A stretch of DNA of 64,000 nt from Cohnella sp. WQ 127256 (GCF_024519285.1 NZ_JAMZCY010000001.1:1178001-1242000), one strand, 5' to 3'. Numbered from the stretch's first letter, positions 18,564 to 27,819 are shown. Numbers and translations are program-made. Notes: a model not told the origin generated them from the sequence alone.

Positions 18564-19342
18564 TGAAAAAGATAACTTTCCTATTTCTGACTATTGTTAT
18601 AAGTGTGAGCCTTGCTGGATGTAGTGAAAGTCAAAAAAGTCTAGCTAGCGTTGGAAATACGCCAAGTGAAGATGCTATGGCATCTTCGTTCGCTACACCC
18701 TCCGATTCACCAACGACTGAAGTAGAAGAAGAGATGAACACAAAAGAAGTAATTAATGACGTTAATAAGGATAAAAATTCTTTTATCCCTTCGGGATGGC
18801 AGTTGTTTGAGAATGTTGAAGGGGAATCCATGCAAGCAGAAGGAGACCTAAACAAAGACGGGATCGCTGACATTGCTTTGGTGATCGAACAAAGTGGAAG
18901 CACTGAAGGAGAAGGTGCACCTCCCAGAGCGTTAATCATTGCATTTGGCAGCAAGGATCATACTTATACTTTGTCTATAAATTCGGAAAAAGCACTCTTG
19001 AGAGCAGATGAGGGTGGGATTTGGGGTGACCCCCTTGAGAGTATCACGATAGACAAAGGATCTGTTGTCATTACCGAATATGGTGGAAGCAATTGGCGAT
19101 GGTATAACGTCTATAGATTTCGATTTCAAGAAAATGATTGGTACTTAATTGGAGCGAAAAAGGGACAATATTTTAGCGGTACTCATACGAGAGAGAATGC
19201 TGATGAAGAGGATTACAATCTCCTCACCGGTGATTACGTCATTCGAAAAACGGACGAAGATGGCCACACCACAATAACAAAAGGCAACAGAGGGAAGAAA
19301 AAATTAATAACCTTAAAGGATTTTAATCGGGATGATATTTAA
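18563..19342 (+). CDS. putative lipoprotein of unknown function
   Basis: 259 residues with a signal peptide and lipobox (FLTIVISVSLAGCSES, Cys near residue 20), so it is anchored on the outer face of the membrane. A low-complexity Ser/Thr/Glu linker precedes a globular part with an EF-hand-like DLNKDGIADIALV segment and an aromatic-rich GGSNWRWYNVYRFRFQENDWYLIG region, resembling FG-GAP/VCBS-like lipoproteins of Bacilli. The ATG overlaps the methyltransferase stop (TGATG), so translation is probably coupled. The family is not firmly recognised. Confidence 0.8.
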   Translation: MKKITFLFLTIVISVSLAGCSESQKSLASVGNTPSEDAMASSFATPSDSPTTEVEEEMNTKEVINDVNKDKNSFIPSGWQLFENVEGESMQAEGDLNKDGIADIALVIEQSGSTEGEGAPPRALIIAFGSKDHTYTLSINSEKALLRADEGGIWGDPLESITIDKGSVVITEYGGSNWRWYNVYRFRFQENDWYLIGAKKGQYFSGTHTRENADEEDYNLLTGDYVIRKTDEDGHTTITKGNRGKKKLITLKDFNRDDI

Positions 19343-19372
19343 TATATTTAATGTGAGGGGGATAGAATACGC

Positions 19373-20044
19373 ATGAGAATTCAAGAAATTAAATTGCTTA
19401 CGAATGACTTAGAGCCATTAATTGATTTTTATCATAGAGGCTTAGAGCTCCCCCTTATTGAGAATACGGAGAGTTCAGTTTCATTTCGTATAGGGTCGTC
19501 TAGATTAGTGTTTGAACGAAGTGAGGAGGCCGCTAACCCCTACTACCATTTTGCGATAAACATCTCGGAAAGTAAAATAGACCTAGCACTCGTTTGGTTG
19601 AAGGAAAAAGGAGTCCGTATTAATTTAGCTTTCGGCGAGGAAGTTTTTTTCTCACAAACCTGGAATTCTCATGCTATCTATTTCTATGACCCTGCTGGGA
19701 ACATTGTAGAACTTATTGCTCGGCACAATAAGAAGTCAACTACAGGTCACGAATTTACGCGTGATGACATGATCAACATTAGTGAAATAGGTATGCCTGC
19801 AGAGGATGTGCTGAGTTTATCCGAATACTTGTTGAAACAATATAACGAGCAAGTATATATTTCAGGGGACTCCATGTTCACACCGATTGGAGCGGAGGAT
19901 GGATTATTAATCCTGTCCTCGCTTGAACGAATATGGTTAGGGTCAAATAAGAAGGTTGCGATATTCCCAATGTCCATTATCCTTGAATCACGTGAAAGCA
20001 CCGAAACAAAGCAAGTGCTACATTATCCTTATTTGATCTCTTAG
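19373..20044 (+). CDS. VOC-family (glyoxalase-like) protein
   Basis: 223 residues. The first half (1-120) is a vicinal oxygen chelate fold: IKLLTNDLEPLIDFYHRGLELP, YHFAINI, then AIYFYDPAGNIVELIARH with the conserved metal-ligand Glu. The second half (about 125-220) appears to be a degenerate second VOC module (EIGMPAEDVLSLSEYLLKQY). The family covers dioxygenases, lyases and antibiotic-binding proteins; the function here is unknown. It has GAGGGGGAT before the ATG. Confidence 0.85.
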   Translation: MRIQEIKLLTNDLEPLIDFYHRGLELPLIENTESSVSFRIGSSRLVFERSEEAANPYYHFAINISESKIDLALVWLKEKGVRINLAFGEEVFFSQTWNSHAIYFYDPAGNIVELIARHNKKSTTGHEFTRDDMINISEIGMPAEDVLSLSEYLLKQYNEQVYISGDSMFTPIGAEDGLLILSSLERIWLGSNKKVAIFPMSIILESRESTETKQVLHYPYLIS

Positions 20045-20114
20045 TGTTCAAACGTATATAGAGAAATAAATTTAAATGTATTTACATTTCTATAAAAATA
20101 GATATACTAAAGCC

Positions 20115-20426
20115 ATGGATACTTTATCAGTTATTAAAGCACTGTCTAATGAGACACGTTTTAAGATCATGGAGTGGCTGAAGGAGCCGGATGTTCATTT
20201 CGGGCCTCAGAACCATATGCCCACCGATTGTGACTTTCATGGTGGGATCTGTGTAGGAGCAATCTCTGAGAAGGCAGGCTTAGCTCAGTCGGTGATCTCC
20301 GGTTACTTAGTCAAAATGCAAAAGTCTGGGCTGTTGGAATCTAGACGCCATTGCCAATGGACTTATTACCGGCGCAACGAGATGAGCATTCAGCAGTTTA
20401 AGGAGAAGCTTTTTGAGGAAATATAG
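20115..20426 (+). CDS. ArsR-family transcriptional regulator
   Basis: 103 residues from ATG 20115 (MDTLSVIKALSNETRFKIME), with a winged helix: AISEKAGLAQSVISGYLVKM as recognition part and HCQWTYYRRNE as wing. Unusually, an insertion after the first helix carries Cys and His residues (MPTDCDFHGGICVGA) that could bind metal or sense thiol-reactive molecules. ATG 20076 is possible but has no better ribosome site. It lies just before an Old Yellow Enzyme gene with a nested palindrome between, so it probably represses that gene. Confidence 0.85.
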   Translation: MDTLSVIKALSNETRFKIMEWLKEPDVHFGPQNHMPTDCDFHGGICVGAISEKAGLAQSVISGYLVKMQKSGLLESRRHCQWTYYRRNEMSIQQFKEKLFEEI

Positions 20427-20460
20427 TCTTGATGCGTTATCAAGCTATTTTCTTCTTCAA

Positions 20461-20494
20461 TGTATATCTATATTTATATAAATCGAGATATACA
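20461..20494. promoter_or_regulatory. nested palindromic operator before the Old Yellow Enzyme gene
   Basis: TGTATATCT at 20461-20469 is matched perfectly by AGATATACA at 20486-20494. Between them, and on the same centre (20477.5), lies the perfect 12-bp palindrome ATTTATATAAAT (20472-20483). The element ends 32 bp before the OYE start. A half-site AGATATAC also lies just before the ArsR ATG (20100-20107), consistent with autoregulation. Confidence 0.7.
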
Positions 20495-20526
20495 ATATAA
20501 AAATGAAACTATTTGGAGGGAACACC

Positions 20527-21654
20527 ATGGAGAAAACGAATACCACTCAGCAATTGAAATCTGTCGATTCACTTTTCAAATCACTATCCTTAGGGATTTT
20601 AGATTTATCTACTCGTATCGTAATGGCCCCAATGACCCGAAGCTTTTCCCCTGATGGAATACCTGGACCGGATGTGGCGGCCTACTATAGACGTCGTGCT
20701 GAGAATGGTGTTGGTCTGATTATCACTGAAGGTACAGTAATCAATCATCCTGCGGCTACGGGAGATCCTAATGTTCCTCATTTCTATGGGGAGAAGGCAC
20801 TTGAGGGCTGGGCAAATGTTGTTGCTGAGGTACATGAAGCAGGTGGGAAGATCGTTCCTCAGTTATGGCACGTTGGCATTACACGGCGTAGTGGTTCTTT
20901 ACCCCATCCAGAAGCTCAATCCGTAAGCCCGTCGGGTATTAATCTGCAAGGGGAAAAAATAAACGAACCTTTAACAGAAGAGGAAATTAACTCCATCATT
21001 CAAGCTTTCGCGTTAGCGGCTGCCGATGCGAAGAGAATTGGATTTGATGGGATAGAGCTGCATGGTGCGCACGGTTACTTGATCGATCAGTTTTTGTGGG
21101 AGAGAACAAACCAACGGACGGATGAGTATGGTGGAAGCATGATCGCACGTACTCGATTTGCCGCTGAGATTATTAAAGCTTGTCGGCTTGCTGTGGGCCC
21201 TGATTTTCCGATTATTTTTAGAATGTCACAATGGAAAACATCCCATTATGAAGCGAAGCTTGCGGCAACACCGGAGCTGTTGGAGCAATTCTTAACTCCG
21301 CTACTCGAAGCGGGTGTAGATATTTTCCACTGCTCCACTAGACGCTTCTGGGAGCCCGAGTTTGAAGGCTCAAACTTGAACTTTGCCGGATGGGTTAAGA
21401 AAATAACAGGGAAACCAACGATTACGGTAGGTGCTGTTGGTCTCACTGAGGATTTTCTAGGTGCATTTAGAGGAAAGAGTTCTGGATTGGCAGATATTAA
21501 TGAACTGTTAGTCCGTATGGACAATGACGAATTTGATCTTGTTGCCATTGGCCGTGCCTTACTGATAGATCCAGCTTGGGCTTCCAAGGTTCGTGAGGGA
21601 AGATTCGATGATCTCGTTCCATTTAATGCGGAGGCATTGAAAACCCTGTATTAA
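20527..21654 (+). CDS. Old Yellow Enzyme-family NADH:flavin oxidoreductase
   Basis: A 375-residue FMN-dependent ene-reductase (12-oxophytodienoate/N-ethylmaleimide reductase type). Visible motifs: IVMAPMTRSF near residue 30, PQLWHVGI, the substrate-binding GIELHGAHGYLIDQFLWERTNQRTDEYGGS region quoted in part only as HGAHGYLIDQF and TDEYGGS, and the late phosphate-binding DLVAIGRALLIDP. I start at ATG 20527 with TTGGAGGG 8 nt upstream; ATG 20503 overlaps that site. It reduces electrophilic alkenes or nitro compounds and is probably controlled by the upstream ArsR protein. Confidence 0.9.
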   Translation: MEKTNTTQQLKSVDSLFKSLSLGILDLSTRIVMAPMTRSFSPDGIPGPDVAAYYRRRAENGVGLIITEGTVINHPAATGDPNVPHFYGEKALEGWANVVAEVHEAGGKIVPQLWHVGITRRSGSLPHPEAQSVSPSGINLQGEKINEPLTEEEINSIIQAFALAAADAKRIGFDGIELHGAHGYLIDQFLWERTNQRTDEYGGSMIARTRFAAEIIKACRLAVGPDFPIIFRMSQWKTSHYEAKLAATPELLEQFLTPLLEAGVDIFHCSTRRFWEPEFEGSNLNFAGWVKKITGKPTITVGAVGLTEDFLGAFRGKSSGLADINELLVRMDNDEFDLVAIGRALLIDPAWASKVREGRFDDLVPFNAEALKTLY

Positions 21655-21716
21655 AGGTGAGAACCGACGCGCTCAACTAGATGAGGGAATCAGATTCTAA
21701 TCATTCGGATTATTTA

Positions 21717-21740
21717 AGACACTCCTTGGAGTGTCTTTTT
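21717..21740 (+). terminator. Rho-independent terminator after the OYE gene
   Basis: A 9-bp perfect stem (AGACACTCC with GGAGTGTCT), 2-nt apparent loop, and a T-run. Confidence 0.85.
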
Positions 21741-21829
21741 GTCGTAAGTTGAATTGATTGTTTAGGAGTGATAAAGTAAAAGAATAAAACCGACTAATAG
21801 AGTAGGATTAACTGGAGCGGAGTGAGCTT

Positions 21830-22765
21830 ATGTCTAAAATTGCGAAAAATCTAACGGATCTCATCGGGAATACACCGCTTCTAGAATTGACAAACTTTAT
21901 GAAGCTTAATGGTGCTGAAGCAAGTCTAATTGCTAAGCTGGAGTACTTCAATCCAGCCGGTAGCGTAAAGGATAGAATTGGATTTGCCATGATCAAGGAT
22001 GCTGAAGATAAAGGGTTAATCAATAAGGATTCGGTCATCGTTGAACCGACTAGTGGGAATACCGGAGTAGCTCTTGCGTTTGCGGCAGCTGCTCTAGGTT
22101 ACCAGTTAATCATTACCTTGCCGGAGAGCTTCAGCGTTGAGCGTCGCAAGATTTTACTGGCTCTAGGAGCACAGTTAGTCCTTACGCCAGCAAACGAAGG
22201 GATGGCTGGAGCCATTCTCAAAGCGGATGAAATCGCTGCTTCGCTACCCAATGCCTATGTCCCCCAGCAATTTAACAATCCAGCTAACCCAGCTATTCAC
22301 AAGATTACGACGGCTGAAGAAATTTGGACAGATACGGACGGCGAAGTAGATATTTTCGTTGGTGGCGTCGGGTCTGGTGGGACGATATCCGGTGTCGGTG
22401 AAGCTCTGAAAGCTAAAAATAGCTCAGTGAAAATTATCGCTGTAGAGCCTAGCGATTCTCCGGTTCTCTCCGGCGGCAATAAAGGTGTCCATAAGATCCA
22501 AGGCATAGGTGCTGGTTTTATCCCTGGGAACTATAATGCCTTGGTTGTAGATGAAGTTTATCAGGTGAAGAGCGAGGACGCATTCGAGTCTGCTCGGCAA
22601 CTGGCAAGAAGTGAAGGCTTGCTCGTTGGGATTTCATCTGGGGCAGCCGTGTATGCAGCTCTACAAATTTCCATGAGACCAGAGAATAAGGGGAAGAAGA
22701 TTGTCGTGTTGTTACCGGACACTGGCGAACGGTATCTCTCAACAGCCCTATTCCCTGAAGTATAA
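21830..22765 (+). CDS. cysK: cysteine synthase A (O-acetylserine sulfhydrylase)
   Basis: A 311-residue PLP enzyme that makes cysteine from O-acetylserine and sulfide. The Schiff-base Lys is K47 in [11 protein letters not shown], the substrate loop is [10 protein letters not shown], and the PLP phosphate cleft is [14 protein letters not shown]. The late [10 protein letters not shown] loop is also typical. The length is normal for CysK. It has its own terminator and a GGAG site before ATG 21830. No serine acetyltransferase gene is adjacent. Confidence 0.95.
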   Translation: MSKIAKNLTDLIGNTPLLELTNFMKLNGAEASLIAKLEYFNPAGSVKDRIGFAMIKDAEDKGLINKDSVIVEPTSGNTGVALAFAAAALGYQLIITLPESFSVERRKILLALGAQLVLTPANEGMAGAILKADEIAASLPNAYVPQQFNNPANPAIHKITTAEEIWTDTDGEVDIFVGGVGSGGTISGVGEALKAKNSSVKIIAVEPSDSPVLSGGNKGVHKIQGIGAGFIPGNYNALVVDEVYQVKSEDAFESARQLARSEGLLVGISSGAAVYAALQISMRPENKGKKIVVLLPDTGERYLSTALFPEV

Positions 22766-22778
22766 TACGTTACTAAGG

Positions 22779-22819
22779 AGCAGCTACGGTCGAATAACGG
22801 CCATGTAGCTGCTTTTTTT
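22779..22819 (+). terminator. Rho-independent terminator after cysK
   Basis: Stem AGCAGCTAC with GTAGCTGCT enclosing a partly paired loop, followed by TTTTTT. Confidence 0.9.
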
Positions 22820-22913
22820 CTGATTTTATATCCATGTAGAATAAGGTAAAATAGGAGTAAATATAGGATAACACTTGAATGATTCGGTTATTGATGCTAA
22901 AGGAGAAAGAGAA

Positions 22914-23711
22914 TTGAATATATATATCGTTGATGCGTTTACGGACACACCCTTTGGTGGAAATCCGGCAGCCGTGTGCCTACTCGATTCCCACAAACCG
23001 GACTCTTGGTTACAGAATGTTGCCGCCGAAATGAACTTGTCAGAAACAGCGTTCCTGATTAAAGGGGTTAACGACTATTCACTGAGATGGTTTACACCAG
23101 CAGCAGAAGTGGATTTATGCGGACATGCGACTCTAGCAAGTGCACATGTATTATGGTCAGAAAGGTTATGCCATGAGAGTGAAATCTCCTTTATGACAAG
23201 AAGTGGGCAATTAACGGCGACCAAAGATAAGGATGGCATCCATCTAAACTTCCCTATTGAACTCGAGAAGGAATGCCTACCTCCTGAGCGACTCGTTCAA
23301 GCTTTGAATGTTCCCTTTACTTACGTTGGCATGAATCGCTTTGACTACCTTGTAGAGGTTGAAAATGAAGAAATGGTCAGAGGATTGCGTCCGGATTTTA
23401 ATTTATTAAGCCAGATCGATACAAGAGGGATTATCGTGACAAGCAAAGCCTCTAAGTCAGATGTTGATTTCGTATCCCGTTGCTTCTTCCCAGCGATCGG
23501 TGTGAATGAAGACCCCGTTACTGGTTCTGCTCATTGCTGTCTTGGTCCTTATTGGCAAGCCAAGCTGAACAAGAGCCAGCTGGTCGCTCAGCAATTATCA
23601 GCTAGGCAAGGGACGCTCAGGCTTAACTTGATCAAGGATAGGATCATCATGAGCGGACAAGCGGTAACGACACTTAAAGGACAATTCATAGGAGGTCATA
23701 ATAATGATTAA
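22914..23711 (+). CDS. PhzF-family isomerase-like protein
   Basis: 265 residues with the two-domain diaminopimelate epimerase-like fold of PhzF. DAFTDTPFGGNPAAVCLL stands at the N-terminus, MNLSETAFL carries the usual catalytic Glu, DLCGHATLASAHVLW follows, and GVNEDPVTGSAHC lies in the second domain. I choose TTG 22914 because AAAGGAG lies 7-8 nt upstream and the protein then begins MNIYIVDAF like its relatives. No phenazine genes are nearby, so the substrate is unknown. Its stop overlaps the DinB gene by 8 nt. Confidence 0.88.
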   Translation: MNIYIVDAFTDTPFGGNPAAVCLLDSHKPDSWLQNVAAEMNLSETAFLIKGVNDYSLRWFTPAAEVDLCGHATLASAHVLWSERLCHESEISFMTRSGQLTATKDKDGIHLNFPIELEKECLPPERLVQALNVPFTYVGMNRFDYLVEVENEEMVRGLRPDFNLLSQIDTRGIIVTSKASKSDVDFVSRCFFPAIGVNEDPVTGSAHCCLGPYWQAKLNKSQLVAQQLSARQGTLRLNLIKDRIIMSGQAVTTLKGQFIGGHNND

Positions 23712-24237
23712 TATGGACAAAATCTATCTCATCACGGACATGCCAGGATATCCTCCACAAATCAGTCGGCTCTTATCGATGATGAATTATGCTAGACATA
23801 CAACGTTCGAGGCAGCAAAAGATCTCGATGTGAACCAATTGGACTTTTTGTTAGATGAGAATAGTAATTCGATTGGTGCACTCCTGTTGCATTTCGCTGC
23901 TGTCGAGTTTGCTTATCAGGTGGAAACCTTCGAAGGTAGAGATCTAAATGAAGAGGAGCTCTCTAAGTGGGGGGCGGCTCTTGATTTAGGAGAAGCGGGA
24001 CGACAACAGATTAAAGGTCAAGAGCTCAGCTATTACATTGAACACTTGAACACTGTGCGGGAACGCACGTTTGAGTTATTTCGCACCGTAGACGATGCAT
24101 GGTTAAGCACGGAGGAGCCATTCTGGTATAACAAGCCTGCCAACCGTTATTTTATGTGGTTTCATGTATTCGAAGACGAGATTAACCATAGGGGACAGAT
24201 TAGGCTTATTAGAAAAAGAAGCGCAACTCAATTCTGA
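23704..24237 (+). CDS. DinB-like/DUF664 family protein
   Basis: 177 residues, mostly helical, resembling the DinB four-helix family that includes thiol S-transferases. Possible metal-ligand His residues are in GALLLHFAAVEF and in the C-terminal FEDEINHRGQIRLIRK, a hallmark of the family. ATG 23704 has AGGAGG 8 nt upstream inside phzF-like, and the two genes overlap, so they form an operon. Confidence 0.85.
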   Translation: MINMDKIYLITDMPGYPPQISRLLSMMNYARHTTFEAAKDLDVNQLDFLLDENSNSIGALLLHFAAVEFAYQVETFEGRDLNEEELSKWGAALDLGEAGRQQIKGQELSYYIEHLNTVRERTFELFRTVDDAWLSTEEPFWYNKPANRYFMWFHVFEDEINHRGQIRLIRKRSATQF

Positions 24238-24296
24238 AGTAAAGGTTATGTTCGTTAAGCTGTCCTGGAGCAGAACGCTCGAGTAACGATATCGGA

Positions 24297-24325
24297 GGAG
24301 CTTTCCTAGGGGAGCTTCTTTTTTT
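24297..24325 (+). terminator. Rho-independent terminator after the DinB-like gene
   Basis: Stem GGAGCT with AGCTTC (one G:U) and a TTCC-rich loop, followed by seven T residues. Confidence 0.75.
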
Positions 24326-24659
24326 GCTCAATAATGCAACTATAAAAAGGTTATAGAGTCTGAATTTTACCGATATCACTACAAGGAGTTGGAATTATGC
24401 GTAACAAGATTTCATTATCTTTGATATTAAGCAAAGATCTGAATTTACTCAATTACCAAGCGACGTTGGTGATATATCAACACAATAGATTGTTAGAAAT
24501 GATTATCGTGTAAAGGGATTAATTATTTGAATCGCATGTAGAAGCTGTGGCTGGGAGATTAAGGTATAATAAAAGTATAGAAAATATCGCAAAAGATTCT
24601 GACCGCATACGATTGTTAGAGTTTGGAGTGCAGCTTGTTCAAAAAAGGAGGCTGTAACG
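24326..24659. other. intergenic region before the Rieske fusion gene
   Basis: 334 bp, AT-rich. It holds a 38-codon frame at 24397-24513 with AAGGAG before it (MRNKISLSLILSKDLNLLN at its start), which I cannot assign and do not call a gene. TATAAT at 24565-24570 is a possible -10 box for the Rieske gene, without a clear -35. Confidence 0.4.
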
Positions 24660-26423
24660 ATGAGTGTCAGTTTAAACTGGATTTCAGCAGGTGAATTGGA
24701 AGCGCTTAAACAGGTCGGTGCAAAGGTTATACGAGGCGGTATTGCTGTTTTTCATCATGAAGAGCAAGTATACGCGGTGGATAACCGCTGCCCGCATTTA
24801 GGCTTTCCGCTTCATATGGGGAGCTTGTGCGACGGAATTTTGACATGCCATTGGCATCATGCCCGGTTTGACATCTGCAGCGGCGGTACGCTTGATCCAT
24901 GGGCAGATGATGTTCCTTCGTATGAAGTGCGAGTCGACGGCGGCGAAGTGTGGGTAAATTCGGTTTCCAGAAGAGAGAAAGGCGCAGAAAAGTATAAGCT
25001 TAAACTGAAAGAAGGACTGGAGCAAAATATCGGCATTGTCATCGCGAAAGCGGTCGTCGGATTGATCGAATCGGGTGTGCCGGAGCAGGATATAGCACGC
25101 ATTGGCATCGAATTCGGCACGACATATGGAACGGGCTGGAACGCCGGACTTACGATTCTTACCGCGATGGCGCAAAGCGTCGACAAGCTGGATAAGAACG
25201 GCAAAATACTCGCTTTGTACCAAGGCCTTGTCCATGTGACTCGAGGCAGCTCGGGCAGAGGAACCCGCCACTTGCTGACGGCGCTACCGTCGGCGGACGT
25301 GCCGTTCGAACGGTTGACCGAGTGGTATCGCAACTGCATAGAGGTGCGGGATACGCAAGGCGCTGAGAAAGTGCTGATCACCGCCATAATGAAAGGAATT
25401 GACACGAAGCGACTGTCGGAAATGATGCTTGTCGCCGCAACAGATCACTTTTACTTGGACGGCGGGCATGTGTTTGATTTCCACAGCAAAGCTTTTGAGG
25501 CGCTGGAGTGGGCTGAGGTGTCGCAAAAGGTGCGGATTCTAACTTCGCTCGTGCCGATGATGGCTCGTCCGACACGGAGCGAGGAGCTGCACCAGTGGCA
25601 GTCGCCAGTGAACCTCGTAGAGCCGATCAAGCAAGCAGTCATCGAGCTGGAGAAGAATGTGGTGCAGATGAAGCTCGCTGGTGGGTCAACGAATACGCGG
25701 CTGTCTTCTGATACGGAAGAGCAATTGCTGAAGAAACTGCTAAGCGATACGCCGGAGCAGACGATTGCTGTGCTGCGCGACCTACTCATCGCGGGAACGG
25801 CTCCAGCGCAATTGGCGCAGCTCGTTGCTTTGGCTGCCGCGGAACGGATCGTTCGTTTCCATACGCAGAACGATTTCGGCGATTGGATTGCAGTGCTCCA
25901 TACGTTCACGTATGCTCACGCTGTGCATGAAAGGCTGCTACAATCGGATGAGCCGCTTCTGCAGCGGGCGATTTTTCACGGAGCCGTCAGCGTTTATCTT
26001 GACCGTTTCTTAAACGTACCAACAGCCGTGCGGCCAAAGGCGTCCGGTTCCGCCGCTCCGGCCAACCATCAGGAACTGCTCGATTTGCTCGATCTGCGCC
26101 AGCAGGTCGGATCAGCCGGGCAATGGGTGATGGACTACATTCATGGAGGTGGAGAGCCAGGAGCGCTGCTTAACACACTAGGCCATGCGCTGTTACGGGA
26201 GGATGCGGAATTCCATTCGTTCCAAATGTATGAGGCCGCAGTGGCCGAATACGACCGCTGGCAAGCGGTCGCGGGCTCTTTTGCGGAGAAGGCCAGAGAA
26301 ACGATGCTTCTCGCCTGCACCCGATATTTGGCGGCACACGCGCCAACCGCGCGCGAGCTTCCACATACGGCTAAAATTGCTTGGAGACTGCATAAAGGCG
26401 AACGGTTGTTTGAAGAAGAATAG
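24660..26423 (+). CDS. Rieske [2Fe-2S] domain fused to a large helical domain
   Basis: 587 residues. The N-terminal 100 residues are a Rieske ferredoxin-type domain, with the cluster ligands in CPHLGF (Cys, His) and CHWHHARFD (Cys, His), and an IRGGIAVFHHEEQVYAVDN lead-in typical of dioxygenase ferredoxins. The remaining 480 residues are mainly helical and rich in Ala, Leu and Arg, with no motif I recognise. There is no signal peptide or membrane helix. The start has AAAAGGAGG upstream. From about 25,000 onward the gene is visibly richer in GC at third codon positions than its neighbours, suggesting transfer. The partner reductase or oxygenase is not in the window. Confidence 0.85.
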   Translation: MSVSLNWISAGELEALKQVGAKVIRGGIAVFHHEEQVYAVDNRCPHLGFPLHMGSLCDGILTCHWHHARFDICSGGTLDPWADDVPSYEVRVDGGEVWVNSVSRREKGAEKYKLKLKEGLEQNIGIVIAKAVVGLIESGVPEQDIARIGIEFGTTYGTGWNAGLTILTAMAQSVDKLDKNGKILALYQGLVHVTRGSSGRGTRHLLTALPSADVPFERLTEWYRNCIEVRDTQGAEKVLITAIMKGIDTKRLSEMMLVAATDHFYLDGGHVFDFHSKAFEALEWAEVSQKVRILTSLVPMMARPTRSEELHQWQSPVNLVEPIKQAVIELEKNVVQMKLAGGSTNTRLSSDTEEQLLKKLLSDTPEQTIAVLRDLLIAGTAPAQLAQLVALAAAERIVRFHTQNDFGDWIAVLHTFTYAHAVHERLLQSDEPLLQRAIFHGAVSVYLDRFLNVPTAVRPKASGSAAPANHQELLDLLDLRQQVGSAGQWVMDYIHGGGEPGALLNTLGHALLREDAEFHSFQMYEAAVAEYDRWQAVAGSFAEKARETMLLACTRYLAAHAPTARELPHTAKIAWRLHKGERLFEEE

Positions 26424-26450
26424 CAGATGGACACGATGTTATATAAAACG

Positions 26451-26484
26451 GAGGACCACTAGTAGACTAGCGGTTCTCTTTTTT
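26451..26484 (+). terminator. Rho-independent terminator after the Rieske gene
   Basis: Stem GAGGACCACTAG with CTAGCGGTTCTC (two G:U pairs), loop TAGA, then six T residues. Confidence 0.85.
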
Positions 26485-26588
26485 GCGTTTGTCGAGATAA
26501 AACATCAAGAAATTAAAGGAAAAGACTAACCAACATTGAATTATTAAATGAGGTTGTTAATATCATTAATAGAAAGGGGTGAGGCAAT

Positions 26589-27080
26589 GTGTTTCAATAT
26601 CGTGATGCAACATTTGCCGATTTCAATCAAATCGCCTCTTTTCCACAAAGCGAGCAAGAGCTATGTTACATGTACCCTAAAGGGAAATACCCTCTCAATG
26701 CTGAACAATTAGCAGAAGCAGCTGCTGAGAGGAAATCGCTAACTGTGGTAACCGATTCGGATGAAGTTGTCGCTTATGGCAATCTCTACAACGTGATTGT
26801 AGGAACGGAATGCTGGATCGGCAATGTTATCGTTCAACCCCAAAGTCGAGGTACCGGAGTGGCTTGTTTATTAATTCAATCTCTGATGAACAGAGCAGCC
26901 GAAGAGCACCTAGTGAAGACGGTTCATCTCGTGTGCCATAACACAAACACGCGAGCTCTTTTTTTCTACCAAAAGCTTGGTTTTACCCCTTACGAGATCA
27001 TGCTTGTGGAGGGTTACAATACGGAGAAGGTTGCCGGGATCAAGATGAGGATTGCGGTGGAAGGACAGGTGACTTTATGA
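26589..27080 (+). CDS. GNAT-family N-acetyltransferase
   Basis: 163 residues. The acetyl-CoA-binding loop is VQPQSRGTGVACLLIQSL, followed by HNTNTRALFFYQKLGFTPYE, the classic GNAT C-terminal half. The start is GTG 26589 (MFQYRDATFADFNQI), with GGGGTGAGG upstream; the ATG two bases earlier is out of frame. The last bases overlap the phosphatase start as ATGA, so translation is coupled. The substrate is unknown. Confidence 0.88.
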   Translation: MFQYRDATFADFNQIASFPQSEQELCYMYPKGKYPLNAEQLAEAAAERKSLTVVTDSDEVVAYGNLYNVIVGTECWIGNVIVQPQSRGTGVACLLIQSLMNRAAEEHLVKTVHLVCHNTNTRALFFYQKLGFTPYEIMLVEGYNTEKVAGIKMRIAVEGQVTL

Positions 27081-27802
27081 CACGAACATTAATGATTAGT
27101 GATATTCATGGCTGCATTGATCAATTAAATGAGCTGTTAATATTGACTCAATTCGACTCTAACAAGGATCAACTCATCTTATTAGGTGATTATGTGGATA
27201 GAGGGCCTAAAAGTAAGGATGTTGTTGATCGGGTAATGGATTTGGTCGACAATCATCGTGCTATTGCTTTAAGAGGGAACCACGATCAGAGATTGATTGA
27301 TCTCATAAGAACAAATGATACACATATTCAGGCCAAATTCATGGAGCACGGTGGAGTCCAGACCATTCACAGCTATTGCGATGACTTCATCGGTTTAGAA
27401 ATGAACGTTGAACGACTTCAAGCAGCTAGAAATCATATCGCTACAAGCTATGAGCATCATATCGAGTTTCTCAATGAGCTTCCTTATTACTATGAAGATA
27501 AACAACATATTTGTGTGCATGCGGGTCTGAATCCTCATTATGCGAATTGGAAGGATCAGCCGGCATATGACTTTATGTATATTAAGAACGACTTTATTCG
27601 TGCCAAGACACGGGTGAAAAAGAAGGTCGTTTTCGGTCATACACGCGCTATAGAAATAAGTGGTGCTGCTGATATTTGGTTTCATGAGAACAAAATTGGA
27701 ATTGACGGTGGATGCGCTTACGGCTTGCAATTAAATTGTTTAATCTATGAAGAGGGTACATATCTTACGCAAATGATTAGAAATAGTAAGTCAGCTCTTT
27801 AA
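27077..27802 (+). CDS. PPP-type metallophosphoesterase
   Basis: 241 residues with all calcineurin-like blocks: DIHGC near residue 9, GDYVDRG near 40, RGNHD near 70, then HAGLNP and FGHTRA for the later metal-ligand His residues. This matches bacterial serine/threonine protein phosphatase or Ap4A hydrolase (PrpE/ApaH-like) proteins; the physiological substrate cannot be separated by sequence reading. It overlaps the GNAT gene by 4 nt. Confidence 0.9.
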   Translation: MTRTLMISDIHGCIDQLNELLILTQFDSNKDQLILLGDYVDRGPKSKDVVDRVMDLVDNHRAIALRGNHDQRLIDLIRTNDTHIQAKFMEHGGVQTIHSYCDDFIGLEMNVERLQAARNHIATSYEHHIEFLNELPYYYEDKQHICVHAGLNPHYANWKDQPAYDFMYIKNDFIRAKTRVKKKVVFGHTRAIEISGAADIWFHENKIGIDGGCAYGLQLNCLIYEEGTYLTQMIRNSKSAL

Positions 27803-27819
27803 TCCTATATGGCCTACAG

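Noticed and set aside
24397-24513. 38-codon ORF with a ribosome-site-like AAGGAG
   Set aside because: No recognisable family and no neighbour logic. It is too short to separate from chance, so it is mentioned only in the intergenic entry.
24798-26529. Several long ORFs opposite and beside the Rieske gene
   Set aside because: They are shadows caused by the GC-rich codon use of the real gene; only the Rieske frame has a motif and a ribosome site.
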